Positions 1 to 11,269 of a stretch of 64,000 nt of DNA are shown here, piece after piece. A model generated the notes under the pieces. The model was given only the letters and a program-made list of their open reading frames with translations. It was not told the DNA's origin and did no database searches. This DNA is from Inonotus obliquus (Eukaryota > Basidiomycota > Agaricomycetes > Hymenochaetales > Hymenochaetaceae): contig JAJHTX010000008.1 in assembly GCA_032164295.1 (NCBI GenBank), positions 1,488,001-1,552,000 of the forward strand, in the 5' to 3' direction. The position numbers were made by a program, and so were the translations under genes. Within the stretch, counting starts at the first letter, position 1. Each line of letters starts with the position of its first letter.

Positions 1-622
1 TTTTCGTGATCCGTGAAACCAAACAAACGCAGGACTTTCAGAGCGACTAGCTTCCCTTTGTAGTCGCCCTTCCAGACGTCAGCGAAACCTCCCCCGTGTA
101 CGGCACTCGACCCGATACGATGAATTCCATTCAAGAAGATCCTTGAGGGGAATATACCTCGCTTCTCCGCAGTCAATCTCAGAAAGCGATCGATGTGGCG
201 GACGCTGTAAAATTCGACGTGATCTATTGCCTGATCAAACCACTAGAATAAGTACGAGACATGGATCATGCTAGCGGCACCTACCAGTTGCGCGACATCG
301 ACGATGCCTTGAAGAGCACTTTCATATACAAGTTCGTGAAGATCCGTTATGACAGATAGATCAAAGAATACGTCGCTAAGCTCGCGCAGATCATATACAA
401 AAGCCTTCCAGATTATGTTCCCCCAGAAACAGCCGTTGACAGTAGTGAACTTCTGTTATAGACGGAGTCGTATCTGTATATGTTATCGAGAGTTTTTTCT
501 TCTTTCCTAATAATGGCAGTAACAGTGGCGTGAGCTGGCCCACCCATCGCTGGTACTTCTTAACAAGAGAGACAGCTCGGTCCATTGAGGAGTGAAGGGG
601 AAGTTGATAGAGGGGTCAACAC
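1..622 (-). pseudogene. Decayed TKL-type protein kinase paralogue (5' part; runs off window edge)
   Basis: This is a third relative of the kinases at 3812-5970 and 21996-24143, cut by the window edge. Bases 1-230 match their exon 5: the Gly-rich loop (HGGGFADVWKG) and the VALKVLR lysine strand are intact. Bases 285-452 match exon 4. Upstream, the basic N-terminal stretch (KKYQ, then GKKKKLS) is followed directly by exon 4, so the end of exon 1 and all of exons 2-3 are missing. The tandem ATGATG start of the paralogues aligns with GTGTTG here (about 615-622). A later in-frame ATG (583-585) reads into the wrong frame of exon 4. Start loss plus internal deletion suggest a pseudogene. A rescued spliced product cannot be excluded, because exons 4 and 5 themselves are open. 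Confidence 0.7.
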
Positions 623-1284
623 CTATCGCGCTACGCTCGCGGACGATACGCATAGATAAGTAATTAGAGACTGTATCATCGCGTGAGATGAGTTTGATCT
701 TGGAAAGCACTGCCAGCTGCCTCCATTACTGAAACCAATAGAATGAGTCAGGTATAGGTGCACAGGTTCCGAGTAGACCGTGTAGTAGTAGCGCCAGTCC
801 TTTCCATGACTCCTTGCTTGCTTCTCCTGATAGTAATGCAGTCCCTTTGGAGTGGTTCGGTTGAGCTTACATGAATCGTGGTGAATGTTGATGGTGAAAT
901 GTTGACTCGTTGTTGAGTGTTGAGAAGCAAGTCGGTCGCTGGAAAGATTCAGGGGCGTGCGATTAGTAATTGCTGATAGACGTCGCCACGTTCACGAGAC
1001 ATGCATAAATATGCATCTCCAGTTTCATATGCGTCCGACCGGACTGAAAACGTGCCTATGCTTGGATGTGAAATGTGATACTGTAAAGGATTCTCAGTCG
1101 TTGGGAAAGAGACTGAGGTAGCGCAGACTACGGATAATCAAACAGATTTATATGAGACGGAAAAACCAGGCTGATTTTCGTCGATCATCATCGAACATGT
1201 CAGCCTGACACGGATCTGCGGAAGCAAATCATTGGCTAATGTCGATCCCAACTACCTAAACGAGCGGTGACAAAATGAATTGGA
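623..1284. other. Intergenic; 5' flank of decayed kinase
   Basis: No coding exon is supported here. About 630-750 is recognisably similar to the 5' flank of the intact kinase (about 5985-6090), including a shared block with the motif atcgcgtgagatga. The kinase duplication therefore took its upstream region with it. Confidence 0.5.
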
Positions 1285-2904
1285 TCACAGACGATCAACA
1301 GGAGCGGGCTGGGGGAGCAGACGAGTCGAGCTCCCAGAGAAGGAAGAACCGGGAGCATGAGAATTGGGAGGCGCACGGGAAGGTTCTGGTTGTGCGATGA
1401 AATGGTATGGAGGCGGAATTTCTTGCACAGCACCACCGTCACGGTGCTGTAGGATGATATCGTGTTCAACCGTCCGATCAGGGGACATGCCTGGAGGAAG
1501 CCGTGAACCACTGTAAGCTTCGGCAGACCGGGGCCGTCCCACACTCGCTGCGCCCGAATGCGCGTCAAACGCCCCTGTTTGTCGTGGTGTATTCTGCGAT
1601 CCCGCTGAAAGGTGACCCATCGGGATTCCTTGTAGACCGGAAGAAGAACGCGATCGCGTGTTCACTTCATCGCGATATCGCGCCAGTTTTGAAGTCGGCG
1701 GTGGATTGTGAGAAGAGCTTGGTGCACCTCCGTCACCACCTGGCCCCACCCATGCATCCGGAAGGAACGCTGGTTCCACTTCCCGTGGTTTCTCCTTCTG
1801 TCTTCGCCTCCAGAGGAAGAAACCGAACACCGCGAGTAGACCGATGACTACAATAGGGACGACGACACCGACAACAATGGCTGTCGTATTAGATTTAGAC
1901 GGTTGTTGTTGTGGGTTTTGATCAACATCTGCAGAGTTGCCCGAACTCGTGATTGTGCTACATCGTGTCTCGTCCGTGACCGGAGGTCCGGCAGTTCTGA
2001 AGATACCAGTACTTGTTCCCCATTCACCATTAGCGTCAGATACCGACGCTGATAAATAAGCATCAGAATTTGTAAATAACCAACGCATTCAGACATACCC
2101 ATCACTTCTCCACCCGGACCAGCCAAGTTCGGCCAAGTCAAGACGTCATCATCAAGACCCAGAGTGACATTAGTCACCACTGATGAACTTGGTGCTTGAA
2201 TCGAGATGGTATAAGGCTTTTCACCACCGTACACGCGTAAACCCAGCGGATCGCACGTTTCTAAAGGGTCGGATGTAGACAGATTTGCAGCCAGTGTAAT
2301 GTTTGTCGATGGAGGTGTAGGGAGGCAACTTGTGTCTCCTGGGCCAGCTATGCATCTCTGTCAGGTCATGAAGATGAGCAAACGAATGGATACTCACCGG
2401 TTACATTATACAAATTTGTCGCCTGACCACCCGATAGTTCTTCGCTGTCGGCCACCGTCAGCGAAAGCGTGGAACCTTGAGATAGGTGATCAGCCTATAC
2501 ATTTTAAGAAATCACAAAATACTCCTTACCGCTCGCCTGATTAACCGTCCACGACAAGTTGTTGCGATCGGTCCCAATGTAGCTCACTGTCGGAATCCCG
2601 TTCACCTTCCATGCGATCATGTAGTAGGGCGGTGTGCCAAACGAGCTTTCATTGTTAGGATGAGGAAGGATCGTAACATCATAGCTCTGGCATTGCGTTA
2701 TCTGCGTCGAGACCATCTACATTCATCGAACGAAAACTAGAGCATCAGGAGTGAAGTCGTGCTACGAAAGAGTTGCTCGCGCACATTTCCCGTCCATCTC
2801 CACTGGAACGCAGAATCACCAGAATTTTGCTGCGCAGCGCTTGTTCTCCACGATGCGGCAAGGCTGAAAGCCAAGAGTGACTTCTGGTAGCGAGATGGCG
2901 TCAT
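1285..2904 (-). CDS. Type I single-pass membrane protein, Ser/Pro-rich tail (copy 1)
   Basis: Five exons read on the minus strand: 2904-2785, 2716-2530, 2475-2405, 2357-2099, 2048-1285, giving 466 aa with consistent phase. It starts with a hydrophobic signal-like segment (LLAFSLAAS). Two extracellular modules follow, with Cys and N-glycosylation sites (NNLS, NVT, NIT). A strong transmembrane helix lies near residues 270-293 (IVVGVVVPIVVIGLL), followed at once by basic RRRQKEK and a Pro/Ser-rich cytoplasmic tail. This signal peptide, ectodomain, TM, basic stop-transfer order is common among mushroom surface proteins of unknown function. It is the tandem paralogue of 6856-8601, with a shorter tail. 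In both copies it lies just downstream of a kinase gene on the same strand. The exon 3/4 junction uses the donor AAT|GTAACC. The role is unknown; surface sensing or wall contact is inference only. Confidence 0.82.
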
Positions 2905-3811
2905 CGTGCATTGGCGATGCAAGGCGTACAACGTCCAGTCCGTAACTGACTCCAACCGCCGACCGGTAGAGGAGGGGGCAATGCGGTAAGGAAGGCTGAA
3001 GAGGGGAGAAGGAGAGAGTGCAGGTAGAAAACGAATAGGCGGTCTTTAGAAGTGCTATCCGCTAGTTGTGTATCAAGTTGGAAAGGCGGAACACCCACCA
3101 CATGAGAGTTCACGATTGGATGAAAGGATCACCATCATTGCGCCCATGTAACTTTTAGTCCAACATTGGACATACGAATACTTGAAGTTGCCAAGGAGTC
3201 TTGAACGGGGTAAGTATGTATAAAAGTAGCGCGATCACTCGGAGATACACAGGCTGATGCAGTAAACTTTCGTTTGCTTCCGGTCGTCACACAGTCTGAT
3301 AAGGATACAGTTTATTATTAATGTTGCCATCACTGATTAGAAGACTTTGTAATGGCCATCAAGCTGACTAACGAACCACCATAGCAAAGCACTGCCATAG
3401 CTCTGCCACAGTCACGTCACTCCTATTGGCTTGTCCATGCACTAGCATCCATACCCGTTTTCTCTACCAATCGTGATTTTGCTCATACATCGTTTTTTCA
3501 AACGGTAAGTCACTGAACAAGGACAAGTAATAAGAAATCTTGTTCTATTCAATATTCCCCACCGTTTTCTCTCCTCAAAATCTCCAAAATCGTATAAGCA
3601 TACGGGCGTATCGCGTAAATGCAGTACAAAATGCCGTGTCATATCCGGTGTGTATCGATTCGCTGTGCAACCCTAGAAGTTGGCCAATCGGAGACAGTTC
3701 CATACGTTACTCCAACGGACAGCCATATCGTTGCACCCCTATCGAAGTGTTCGAACGCAAACATATAGATCAGACGAAATCCGTTACTTACATTCGCGAT
3801 GCGAAGAAGCG
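2905..3811. other. Intergenic between membrane protein copy 1 and kinase copy 2
   Basis: No exon with phase-consistent splice sites or recognisable protein motif was found on either strand. It probably holds the promoter of the membrane protein gene and the 3' end of the kinase gene at 3812-5970. Confidence 0.4.
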
Positions 3812-5970
3812 TCACATTGATCGAAATCCACCCCCAGATAGACGAAGTCCAACTTCACGCAGATGCCTATAAAACTCCCCAAGTTCAAGCCGCGACACGA
3901 CGGACAACATATCCGGTCTATCATTAGGCTGCGTCTCCCAGCACAGCTGCATAATATTCCATATTTCGTTCGACAAGCCCCTTCCAACTGCGAACTCTCC
4001 TGGCCATGGAGGTCTCCTGTCGTTGACCGCAACTTCCATGATGACGGCCCCGTCCCGGAGCTCAGGAAACGGCACTTGTCCAGAGAATATCTGCAGACAG
4101 ATGCATTGTGAGTGGCAAAACACGATCGGCAACAAGGAATAGCACTCACCTCAAGGCAAACGCACGCGAAAGCATATGCGTCGGACTTGGTCGTGAGTTT
4201 ATGAAGCTCCTCCCCAAATCTTGATACGTGTAGGAGCTCTGGAGCCTGCCAGCGCAGCGTTCCTCTTCCCTTAAAGGAAGTTACTATTGAAGTTCCTTGT
4301 GAATCAACGACTCTCGCAAGTCCAAAATCGGTGATACGGGGCTCGTCGTTCTCGTCAACGAGCACATTAGCCTGTACACCTCATCCGTTAGATCTTTCTC
4401 ATCGATATCAAGAAGATACTTACTGCTCTAAGGTCTCCGTGGACAATCTGTGGTTTGAGCCCGTGTAGATACTCGAGACCTCGTGCAACACCTAGTGCCT
4501 AGATATGGAATGGCGTCAGCTCGCTGAACCGGGGGCCGATGACAACGTAGTTAAAGTCACCTGTTTCACACAGTCCGCCTCAGGGTCCTGTATGAGATAT
4601 TCGACGAGACTTCCTTTCTCCATCCAATGAGATACCAGCGCCATCTGAGGCGAAAACTCGTCCCGACAAATCCCGAGGAATGGCAAGACATTTGGGTGGT
4701 CCAACTTTCGCCAGAGTAAAGCCTCCTTGCAAAATGCCTGACAAATATTGAGCAACGACCTCAAGGAAGGAATCTGTATACGTGCTTGAAATGAATTCCT
4801 ACCTGTTGCATCTTTTCCTGATCCGTGAAGCAAAACAAACGCAGGACCTTCAGGGCTACCAGCTTCCCTTCGTACTGTCCCTTCCAGATATCAGCGAAAC
4901 CTCCTCCGTGTGCGGAGTTCGACTCAATACGATGAATCCCGTTCAAGAAGATACTTGAAGGGAATATGCCTCGCTTCTCCGCAGTCAACCTCAGAAAACG
5001 ATCGATGTTACGGACGCCGTAGAATTCAACGTGATCCATTGCCTGATTGGACCACCAGATTAAATCCGATACAGAGAGAGTACTAACAGCACGTACCAGC
5101 TGAGCCACATCGACGACGCCTTGCAAAGTATCGCCATCTGCTTCGTGAAGATCATTTACGACGGAGGGATCAATGAAGACGTCGCCAAACTCGCTCAGGT
5201 CATACACTAGGGCCTTCGAGATTATGTCCTTCCAGAAACAACCGTTGACAGTGGTGAACTTCTGTTATATGTATCAATACGGGTGCGTTATCACGTCGAG
5301 GTTCATTATTTACCACCGGATTCTCCGAGCAATGTACTACGTCTTTAATAGCCTTAAAGGTTTCAATCGCCATCTTCAATGATTCCAGGAGATCCCAATA
5401 GCACCATTGGTCCAAACGGGATCGGAATACATCCAATCTCCTAATGGAACGTCAATAACAGCGGCTGAGCAACCTCAATGCTCTCACCTGACGAAATGTG
5501 AACTTCCAGTGAGCCAGGCAAAGTGCTTCAAAAACTGAAGAGAAAAGTACGCGCTACACTGCAAAAGGAACAGTACTGTCAGCAGATTAGCAAGTAGCTT
5601 CTGAAACGCAAATACACACCGGAAAGAATTCCATACAACCGCTTATCCTAGACCACTCTCTCATGCTCTCTTCAACCTGGTCATCATGCCAAATGCATGA
5701 TTTGCGAAGCATGCTCAATGCCTCATCTCTCTGGTCCAACAACGGTCTAGAAGTAAACGTAACAGGGCTCGAAGGTGCACCGTATTCTCGTCGACTAGAC
5801 GGAGTCACAATCGTAGACGACAACGAGAGCTTCCTCCTCTTCCCTAACAACGTCGACGACGTGAGCCGTCTCGCCAATTGCTGATACTTCTTCGCAAGAG
5901 AGCTCGATTCATTGAGGAGTAATTCCGCGTTCACGGTTTCTGAGGGAGACGTTGGTTGAGGAGCCATCAC
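3812..5970 (-). CDS. TKL/tyrosine-kinase-like protein kinase with N-terminal helical region
   Basis: Nine exons (5970-5620, 5558-5488, 5440-5314, 5261-5097, 5042-4803, 4737-4561, 4498-4424, 4371-4150, 4090-3812) encode 568 aa. Exon boundaries match the paralogue at 21996-24143 exactly; lengths match too, except one extra codon in exon 4 and different first and last exons. The N-terminal 240 residues are basic then helical and resemble no named domain. The kinase domain fills the C-terminal half: Gly-loop HGGGFADIWKG, catalytic lysine in VALKVLR, an alpha-C Glu in FCKEALLW, catalytic loop HGDLRAANVLVD, DFG, APE (WQAPELL) and a C-lobe DRPDM motif. HRD is replaced by HGD, usual for this mushroom TKL group, while the Asp is kept, so activity is plausible. 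It forms a tandem module with the membrane protein gene downstream at 1285-2904 or upstream at 6856-8601. Substrate unknown. Confidence 0.9.
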
Positions 5971-6855
5971 CTATCGCGCTAGGTTCGTAGACAATGCACA
6001 AAAGTATACGAAGACCGTATTATCGCGTGAGATGATTTCGGTGATGATGGGGAGCACTGCCCACCGCTTCCTCTAATTGATTCCACAAAATAGGTAACGC
6101 ATGGGCGCCGGCACAGGTTCGGAGTGGGATGCGTGGGACCGAACCTTTCTTTGCTCCTTGTTTTCTCCTGCTGGTAGGATTGTAATCCCATAGCCTAGTA
6201 TTGTATTGCTTGGTTTTAGATGGACCATGGTGATGGTGGATGTCAAGTCAAATACGTAGGTTCGATTATGTAATTGCTGCGCATTTCACGGCAGGTTACG
6301 TCTGCAGTACTACATAGTGTAAATCAAAAGTCAGCATAGTCGTCTATACGGCTATCATTCGTGTAACTGTGCAATATGTTAAAGCAATTCTACTGTTTTT
6401 ATTGAGGCTCGACGAGTAGATGTAATTTACACATTGTTGAGGTCCACTGGGACCTCATCTGTGACAGTAGAGAAGACAAACATAAAGCACCTACGTTAGA
6501 GAAACAGTGTTCGAAGATGTGTAGGTCCGGCTATAGAATAAGCGGGAACTGCAAAGCGAATGTGAGGTGGAGCATCAAGAAAGCTATCCATCGTGGAGAG
6601 AGAGAGAGAGAAGTACCGAAGAAGAAGGAGAGGAGAATGAATGTCATGTGGTCCTTTTAGCGAAAGGGTCGAAGGATCCTTTCATCAGAGGGTGACGCAA
6701 GACGAGTAGAAAAAATAAATGCGAGGAGTAGGGATAGAGGAGGTATCAATGAATAAAGCAAGGGAATAAGCGCAAACGGAAGTTCGAATTTCTCCTACAG
6801 ACTATAATACAATCGCGGGCATGAAGGGTGAAAGAGAGATGAAGGAAACAGAATA
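5971..6855. other. Intergenic with short GA microsatellite
   Basis: No gene is supported. A run of GA dinucleotides (about 8 units) lies at 6595-6612. The first 120 bases resemble the 5' flank of the decayed kinase at 630-750. Confidence 0.5.
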
Positions 6856-8601
6856 TTAAGAAAGCAAATCAGTCGTTGCTCTGCCTTTACCCTTATATGG
6901 AGCGGGCTGGGGAAGCAGAGGAGCAGAGCTCCCGGTGGACGGCCCACTGGAGCTTGAAGGTCGACTTGATCCCCCAAAGGATGATTCCGCAACAGTTAGC
7001 CCGGCAGGGAAGTAAGAACCAGGAGCAGGGGAATCGGGAGGTGCACGAGAAGGTTCCGGTTGAGCGATGAAACTTGGGTATGGAGGTGGAATTTCTTGCA
7101 CAGCACCACCGTCACGGTGCTGTATTATGATATCGGGTTCAACTGTCCAGTCAGGGGACATGCCTGGAGGAAGCCGTGGACCACCCTTTCCGCTAACGTG
7201 ACCTTCATTAGATCGGGATCCCGCCCCACTCGCTGCGCCCGAATACGCATCAAACGCCCCTGTTTGTCGTGGTGTACCGGATGATCCCGCTGAAAGGTGA
7301 CCCATCGCTATTCCTTGCAGACCGGAAGAAGTTCGCGAGTGCGTGTTCACTTCATCGCGATATCGCGCTAGTTTTGAAGACGGCGGTGGATCATACGGAG
7401 AGAATGGGGCACTTCCGTCACCTGTCTCCATGAAAGATGGTCCCATCCATGCATCCGGAAGGAACGCTGGTTCCGCTTCCCGTGATTTCTCCTTCTGTCT
7501 CCGCCTCCAGAGGAAGAAACCAAGCACCGCGAGTAGACCGATGACTACAATAGGGACGACAACACCAACAACAATGGCTGTTGTATTAGATTTAGACGGT
7601 TGCGGTGGGTTCTGATCAACGTCTGCAGAGTTGCCCGAACTCGAGATTGTGCTACATCGTGTCTCGTTCGTGACCGGAGGTCCGGCAGTTCTGAAGATAC
7701 CAGTACTTGCTCCCCATTCACCATTAGCGTCAGATACCGACACTGGAAAGCAAATAAACATCAGTATTTGTAATTAGCCGTTGTATTCGGTCTTACCCAT
7801 CAGTTGTCCACCCGGATCGGCCAAGTTCGGCCAAGTCAAGACGTCATCATCGTGATTTAGAGTGATATTAGTCACCACCGGTGAGCTGAGAGCTTGAAGG
7901 GAGATGGTGTAAGGCTTTTCACCACCGTACACGCGTAAACCCAACGGATCGCACGTTTCTAAAGGGTCGGATGTAGACAGATTTGCAGCCAATGTAATGT
8001 TTGTCGACGGAGGCGGAGGGAGACAACTTGTGTCTCCTGGACCAGCTACGCATCTCTGTCAGGTCATAAAAATGAGCAAACAAATGGATACTCACCGGTT
8101 ACATTATACAAATACGTCGCCTCGCCACCCGATAATTCTTCGCTATCGGCCACCGTCAGCATAAGCGTGGAACCTTCAGATAGGTGATCAGCCTATATAT
8201 TTTAAGAAGTCACAAAATACTCCTTACCACTCGCCTGATTAACCGTCCACGACAAGTTGTTGCGATCAGTCCCAATGTAGCTCACTGTCGGAATCCCGTT
8301 CACCTTCCATGCGATCATGTAGTAGGGTGGTGTTCCAAACGAGCTTTCATTGTTGGGATGAGGAAGGATCGTGACATCATAGCTCTGGCATTGCGTTAGT
8401 TGTGTCGAGACCATCTACACTCATCGAACGAATCCTAGAGCGTCAGTAGCGGTTTTTTCAGCGAAAGGATTGCTCACGCACATTTCCCGTCCATCTCCAC
8501 TGGAACGCAGAATCACCAGAATTTTGCTGCGCAGCGCTTGTTCTCCGTGATGCGGCGAGGCTGAAAGCCAAGAGTAACTTCTGGTAGTGAGATCGCATCA
8601 T
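6856..8601 (-). CDS. Type I single-pass membrane protein, Ser/Pro-rich tail (copy 2)
   Basis: Five exons (8601-8482, 8414-8228, 8173-8103, 8055-7797, 7742-6856) encode 507 aa. The first four exons have the same lengths as copy 1 (120, 187, 71, 259 nt). Order: signal-like segment (KLLLAFSLAAS), Cys-containing ectodomain with sites such as NNLS and NIT, an extracellular Thr/Ser linker, a TM helix (GVVVPIVVIGLLAVLGFFLW) bordered by RRRQKEK, then a Pro/Ser/Gly-rich tail ending APYKGKGRATTDLLS. Intron 2 must use the acceptor after CTGAAG, not the nearer TATATAG, because the nearer one gives an immediate stop; a good branch-like CTGATCAC lies just upstream. Tandem paralogue of 1285-2904. No enzymatic domain is seen; a receptor or wall-anchoring role would be guesswork. 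Confidence 0.85.
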
Positions 8602-8776
8602 CGTGCATTGGCGACGCAAAGCGTGCAACGTCCGTAACTGGCTCCGACCGACGACCGGATATCGTCTAGAGGGTGCAATGCGGTAAGGAAGGGAAAGGGG
8701 AGAAGGAGAGAAGTGATCAGGTAAGAAAAATGAATAGGCGGTCTTTAGGAAGCTGCGTGGATCTGGGCGCTGAACG

Positions 8777-9010
8777 CTATGCTAATTTCAGCACAGCCCG
8801 CTCGTCTCGGACCCGGACCCAACCCAGTTCCTTAGCGTCTTCAGCTGTGCTACGCTCCTCCTTTTGCGTAACTCGTAGTCCGCCAATCTTTGATAACTCC
8901 TTTGCATGTCTTCTGGCTATGCAAGTTCTGAATAATCGTCGAGAGCTTTGTGCGACGGGGGAATGACCAAGAAATGGATCTAACCGGAAGTAGCAGCCGA
9001 TTGAACACAT
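8777..9010 (-). CDS. Hypothetical small protein (77 aa), doubtful
   Basis: An open frame starts at an ATG at 9010 and stops at 8777. The product begins with hydrophobic CSIGCYFRLDPFLGH and continues as a basic, amphipathic stretch rich in R, K and E (ARRHAKELSKIGGLRVTQKEE). This would suit a helical or mitochondrially targeted small protein, or the last exon of a longer gene. I do not recognise the family, and there is no duplicate elsewhere in the window. It is listed because the composition is more protein-like than surrounding frames; it may be chance. Confidence 0.3.
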   Translation of the reverse strand: MCSIGCYFRLDPFLGHSPVAQSSRRLFRTCIARRHAKELSKIGGLRVTQKEERSTAEDAKELGWVRVRDERAVLKLA

Positions 9011-9698
9011 AATCTTCGGTTAGGGTTCATGTAGAAAGACAGGCACCTTGCTATCTGCTATCCAGCAACAACGGGATTGCGTTTCGCAAGTTATATAATC
9101 TTCCGGGGCCCTAGATGAGTATCACATTGGAAAGGCCCGCCACAGGGACCTATCTTCAAAGTCAACAAACCAGTTTGCACCACGATTGGAATGAAATAGT
9201 TACCATGTGCCCATGAAACATTTCGTCCATAATACGAGTGTTGGAATGGAATTGCCAAGGTTCATTCCCGTGTACACCTGAGTCTGGAACAGGTAAGGTA
9301 GCACGATCACTCGGTGATAGTCATGCTGATGTAAGCAGTGCAATCGTTTGCTTCCGATCCGACATTCATTTCTCACCGTTCACTCCGTTTCATGGCTCTT
9401 TCCATCCATCGCAAACATGAACCATATCATTCATGGCGACTCATAGACTCCGAAAGACGCCTCGGTCAAAAGAAAAGTCCTTTCAGCGCGCAATGTGCAT
9501 TCACCGCTGGGGACCAGCCACTGAACTCTAATTCTCTTACAGGATAACTGGTCTGCTTTCCGGAGACGACACGGAGCTCTCATCTCAGCTGAGCTGATAT
9601 TCCGCATAGATTATCAGAAAGGCACGTATTTTCGCTTCGTTCCTGAGTAGGATGATAAGAGTGCAATCACATCGTCGAGAAGCAACCGATATCAGTAT
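9011..9698. other. Intergenic
   Basis: No coding region supported on either strand. It probably contains the 3' flank of the ABM-fold gene (stop at 9699). Confidence 0.4.
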
Positions 9699-10660
9699 TT
9701 AGAGAGCTCTGCTTGCCACGACGTCCACCTTCACAACCTCTGGCTTACTGACGAATAATTCCTCAGCCTTGGCGAACAGTGCTGCTGCAACTTTGCCATT
9801 AAGGTGTGCCTGCCTAGAAAGGTTTACGAGACACCGCCGCCGGATTGATGGATATTTTTACCGTAACAGGTACAACCACCGATCAGACCAAAGGGAACAG
9901 ATCTCAGAGGGCGCTTGCTATGCTTACCGTCCTTCCTCCGCCTCCGAAAAGTCTAGAATTCCGAAGATGTTTGATCCTTCTAGTTGAATCGCGTACCACT
10001 GCGGAGTTAGAGTCTCCTCTTCCACGAGCGGGAGTGCAGACTGCATACAAGGAGGTAATCATCTTTGTATCAAAGGATGCGTTGCTACAACTCACGATCA
10101 AGAAACTCTTGACGTCCTCCACTTTGTCTGCCTTCGCCTCGGCAAGGACGCGTAAGCCAAGCTTGACATCCGCCTTCTGTACTTTACTCGCAAGAACTTG
10201 GGCTTTATTAATTTGCGGTGCTCCAGCGATCAACGTCGGTGCGTTCGCAACCAGCGCCTCGGCGATCTTGCCTGTTGTCGTTCGCGACGAAGATCAATCA
10301 TTCACATTTAGAACAACAAATCAGAAATATTTTGGGAAATCGCGAAGCTTCGATAAACGCTTGGATACGGATATTAGACATTTACCGTTGAGATGTGCTG
10401 CTCGTCCCTCTTCCGCCGCGAAGGTATCAAAGATCGCGAAGGTCGGAGTTGCACTCTCGTATTTCAGAGCGTACCACTGCAGAGTTAGCGGTTCATCCTT
10501 CAAGAGCGAGTGACCGGATCGTAGGAAATCAGCGACGGCAGATTCTTGCCCGTCGTTGACTGGTAGCGGGACGAATAATCCGAGGGACGCTAGAGAAACG
10601 GCCGAAATAAGTGAGTAACGACTTCATAAGCTGCTTAGAATACGATTTACGCTTGGACAT
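9699..10660 (-). CDS. Tandem ABM-like (dimeric alpha/beta barrel) protein
   Basis: Five exons (10660-10651, 10589-10386, 10271-10096, 10040-9928, 9813-9699) encode 205 aa; the first exon is only 10 nt. The protein is two copies of one roughly 95-residue module. Each runs: a short strand, a helix ending before T-L-T/P-Q-W-Y-A, a strand with I/F-F-G/A-I-L/F-D, an E-E-G-R-x-A-H-L-N-G-K motif, and a helix with A-x-A-L. This is the signature of the antibiotic-biosynthesis-monooxygenase (ABM) ferredoxin-like fold. Two fused modules can form the barrel that single-domain members form by dimerising. ABM members include cofactor-free oxygenases, but many fungal ones have no known reaction. A TATA-like box lies about 70 bp upstream. 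No signal peptide is seen; probably cytosolic. Confidence 0.85.
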
Positions 10661-11269
10661 TGTTGACGAGGATGGAGATGGATAGGCCAGATCAAGGAAG
10701 TGCCCTCAATCACATCGATGCCTCCTCATTATAAGAGTTCTCATTGCTGTGAGAAACTCTGGCGCGTGTATTCCCCTTTCTCCTACTGATCTTCCGCAAA
10801 TAGGCATTCCTTATAGATTATCGAAAAGAGGGCATCTCCCTGCGAATAAAGCTCCCACAATGCACTTTGGTCTGACTGAGAGGAGATAGTATGGGACTGC
10901 CTGACATCTTTCTCTCCCACGTGTCGCGAACTCGAGCTTCTCATCGAAGTTGCATTCTCGTGCCAACAGTGTAACACAAGACTGGTTCCCAAACACCCGT
11001 ATGAATAGATTCTACAGTATGGTACAATTCAAGAACACAAATCCGACAGTGAGAATCGTAAGTTAAATGCAAAAAGTCCATGATGCCCAGATCTACTGAT
11101 GATTGTTCATAAGCTATCGTCCAGGAAGAGAATCGTTAGAGGTCATGAGAATACATTGCAGGATGAATAAAAACGCATGAGAGCGTGTAGAACAAGGTGA
11201 GAGTGTGTCATGATGGAAGACGGTGGGGAAATTGTTCAAAGCAAAGACAACGGGAATGGTCAGTTTTCG
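10661..11269. other. Intergenic (ABM promoter side and protease 3' flank)
   Basis: A TATA-like motif on the minus strand at 10729-10735 precedes the ABM gene. No other feature is supported. Confidence 0.45.

Noticed and set aside
1503..1847. Plus-strand frame opposite the membrane protein gene
   Set aside because: Falls entirely within coding exon 5 of the minus-strand gene, whose frame, TM helix and paralogue support it.
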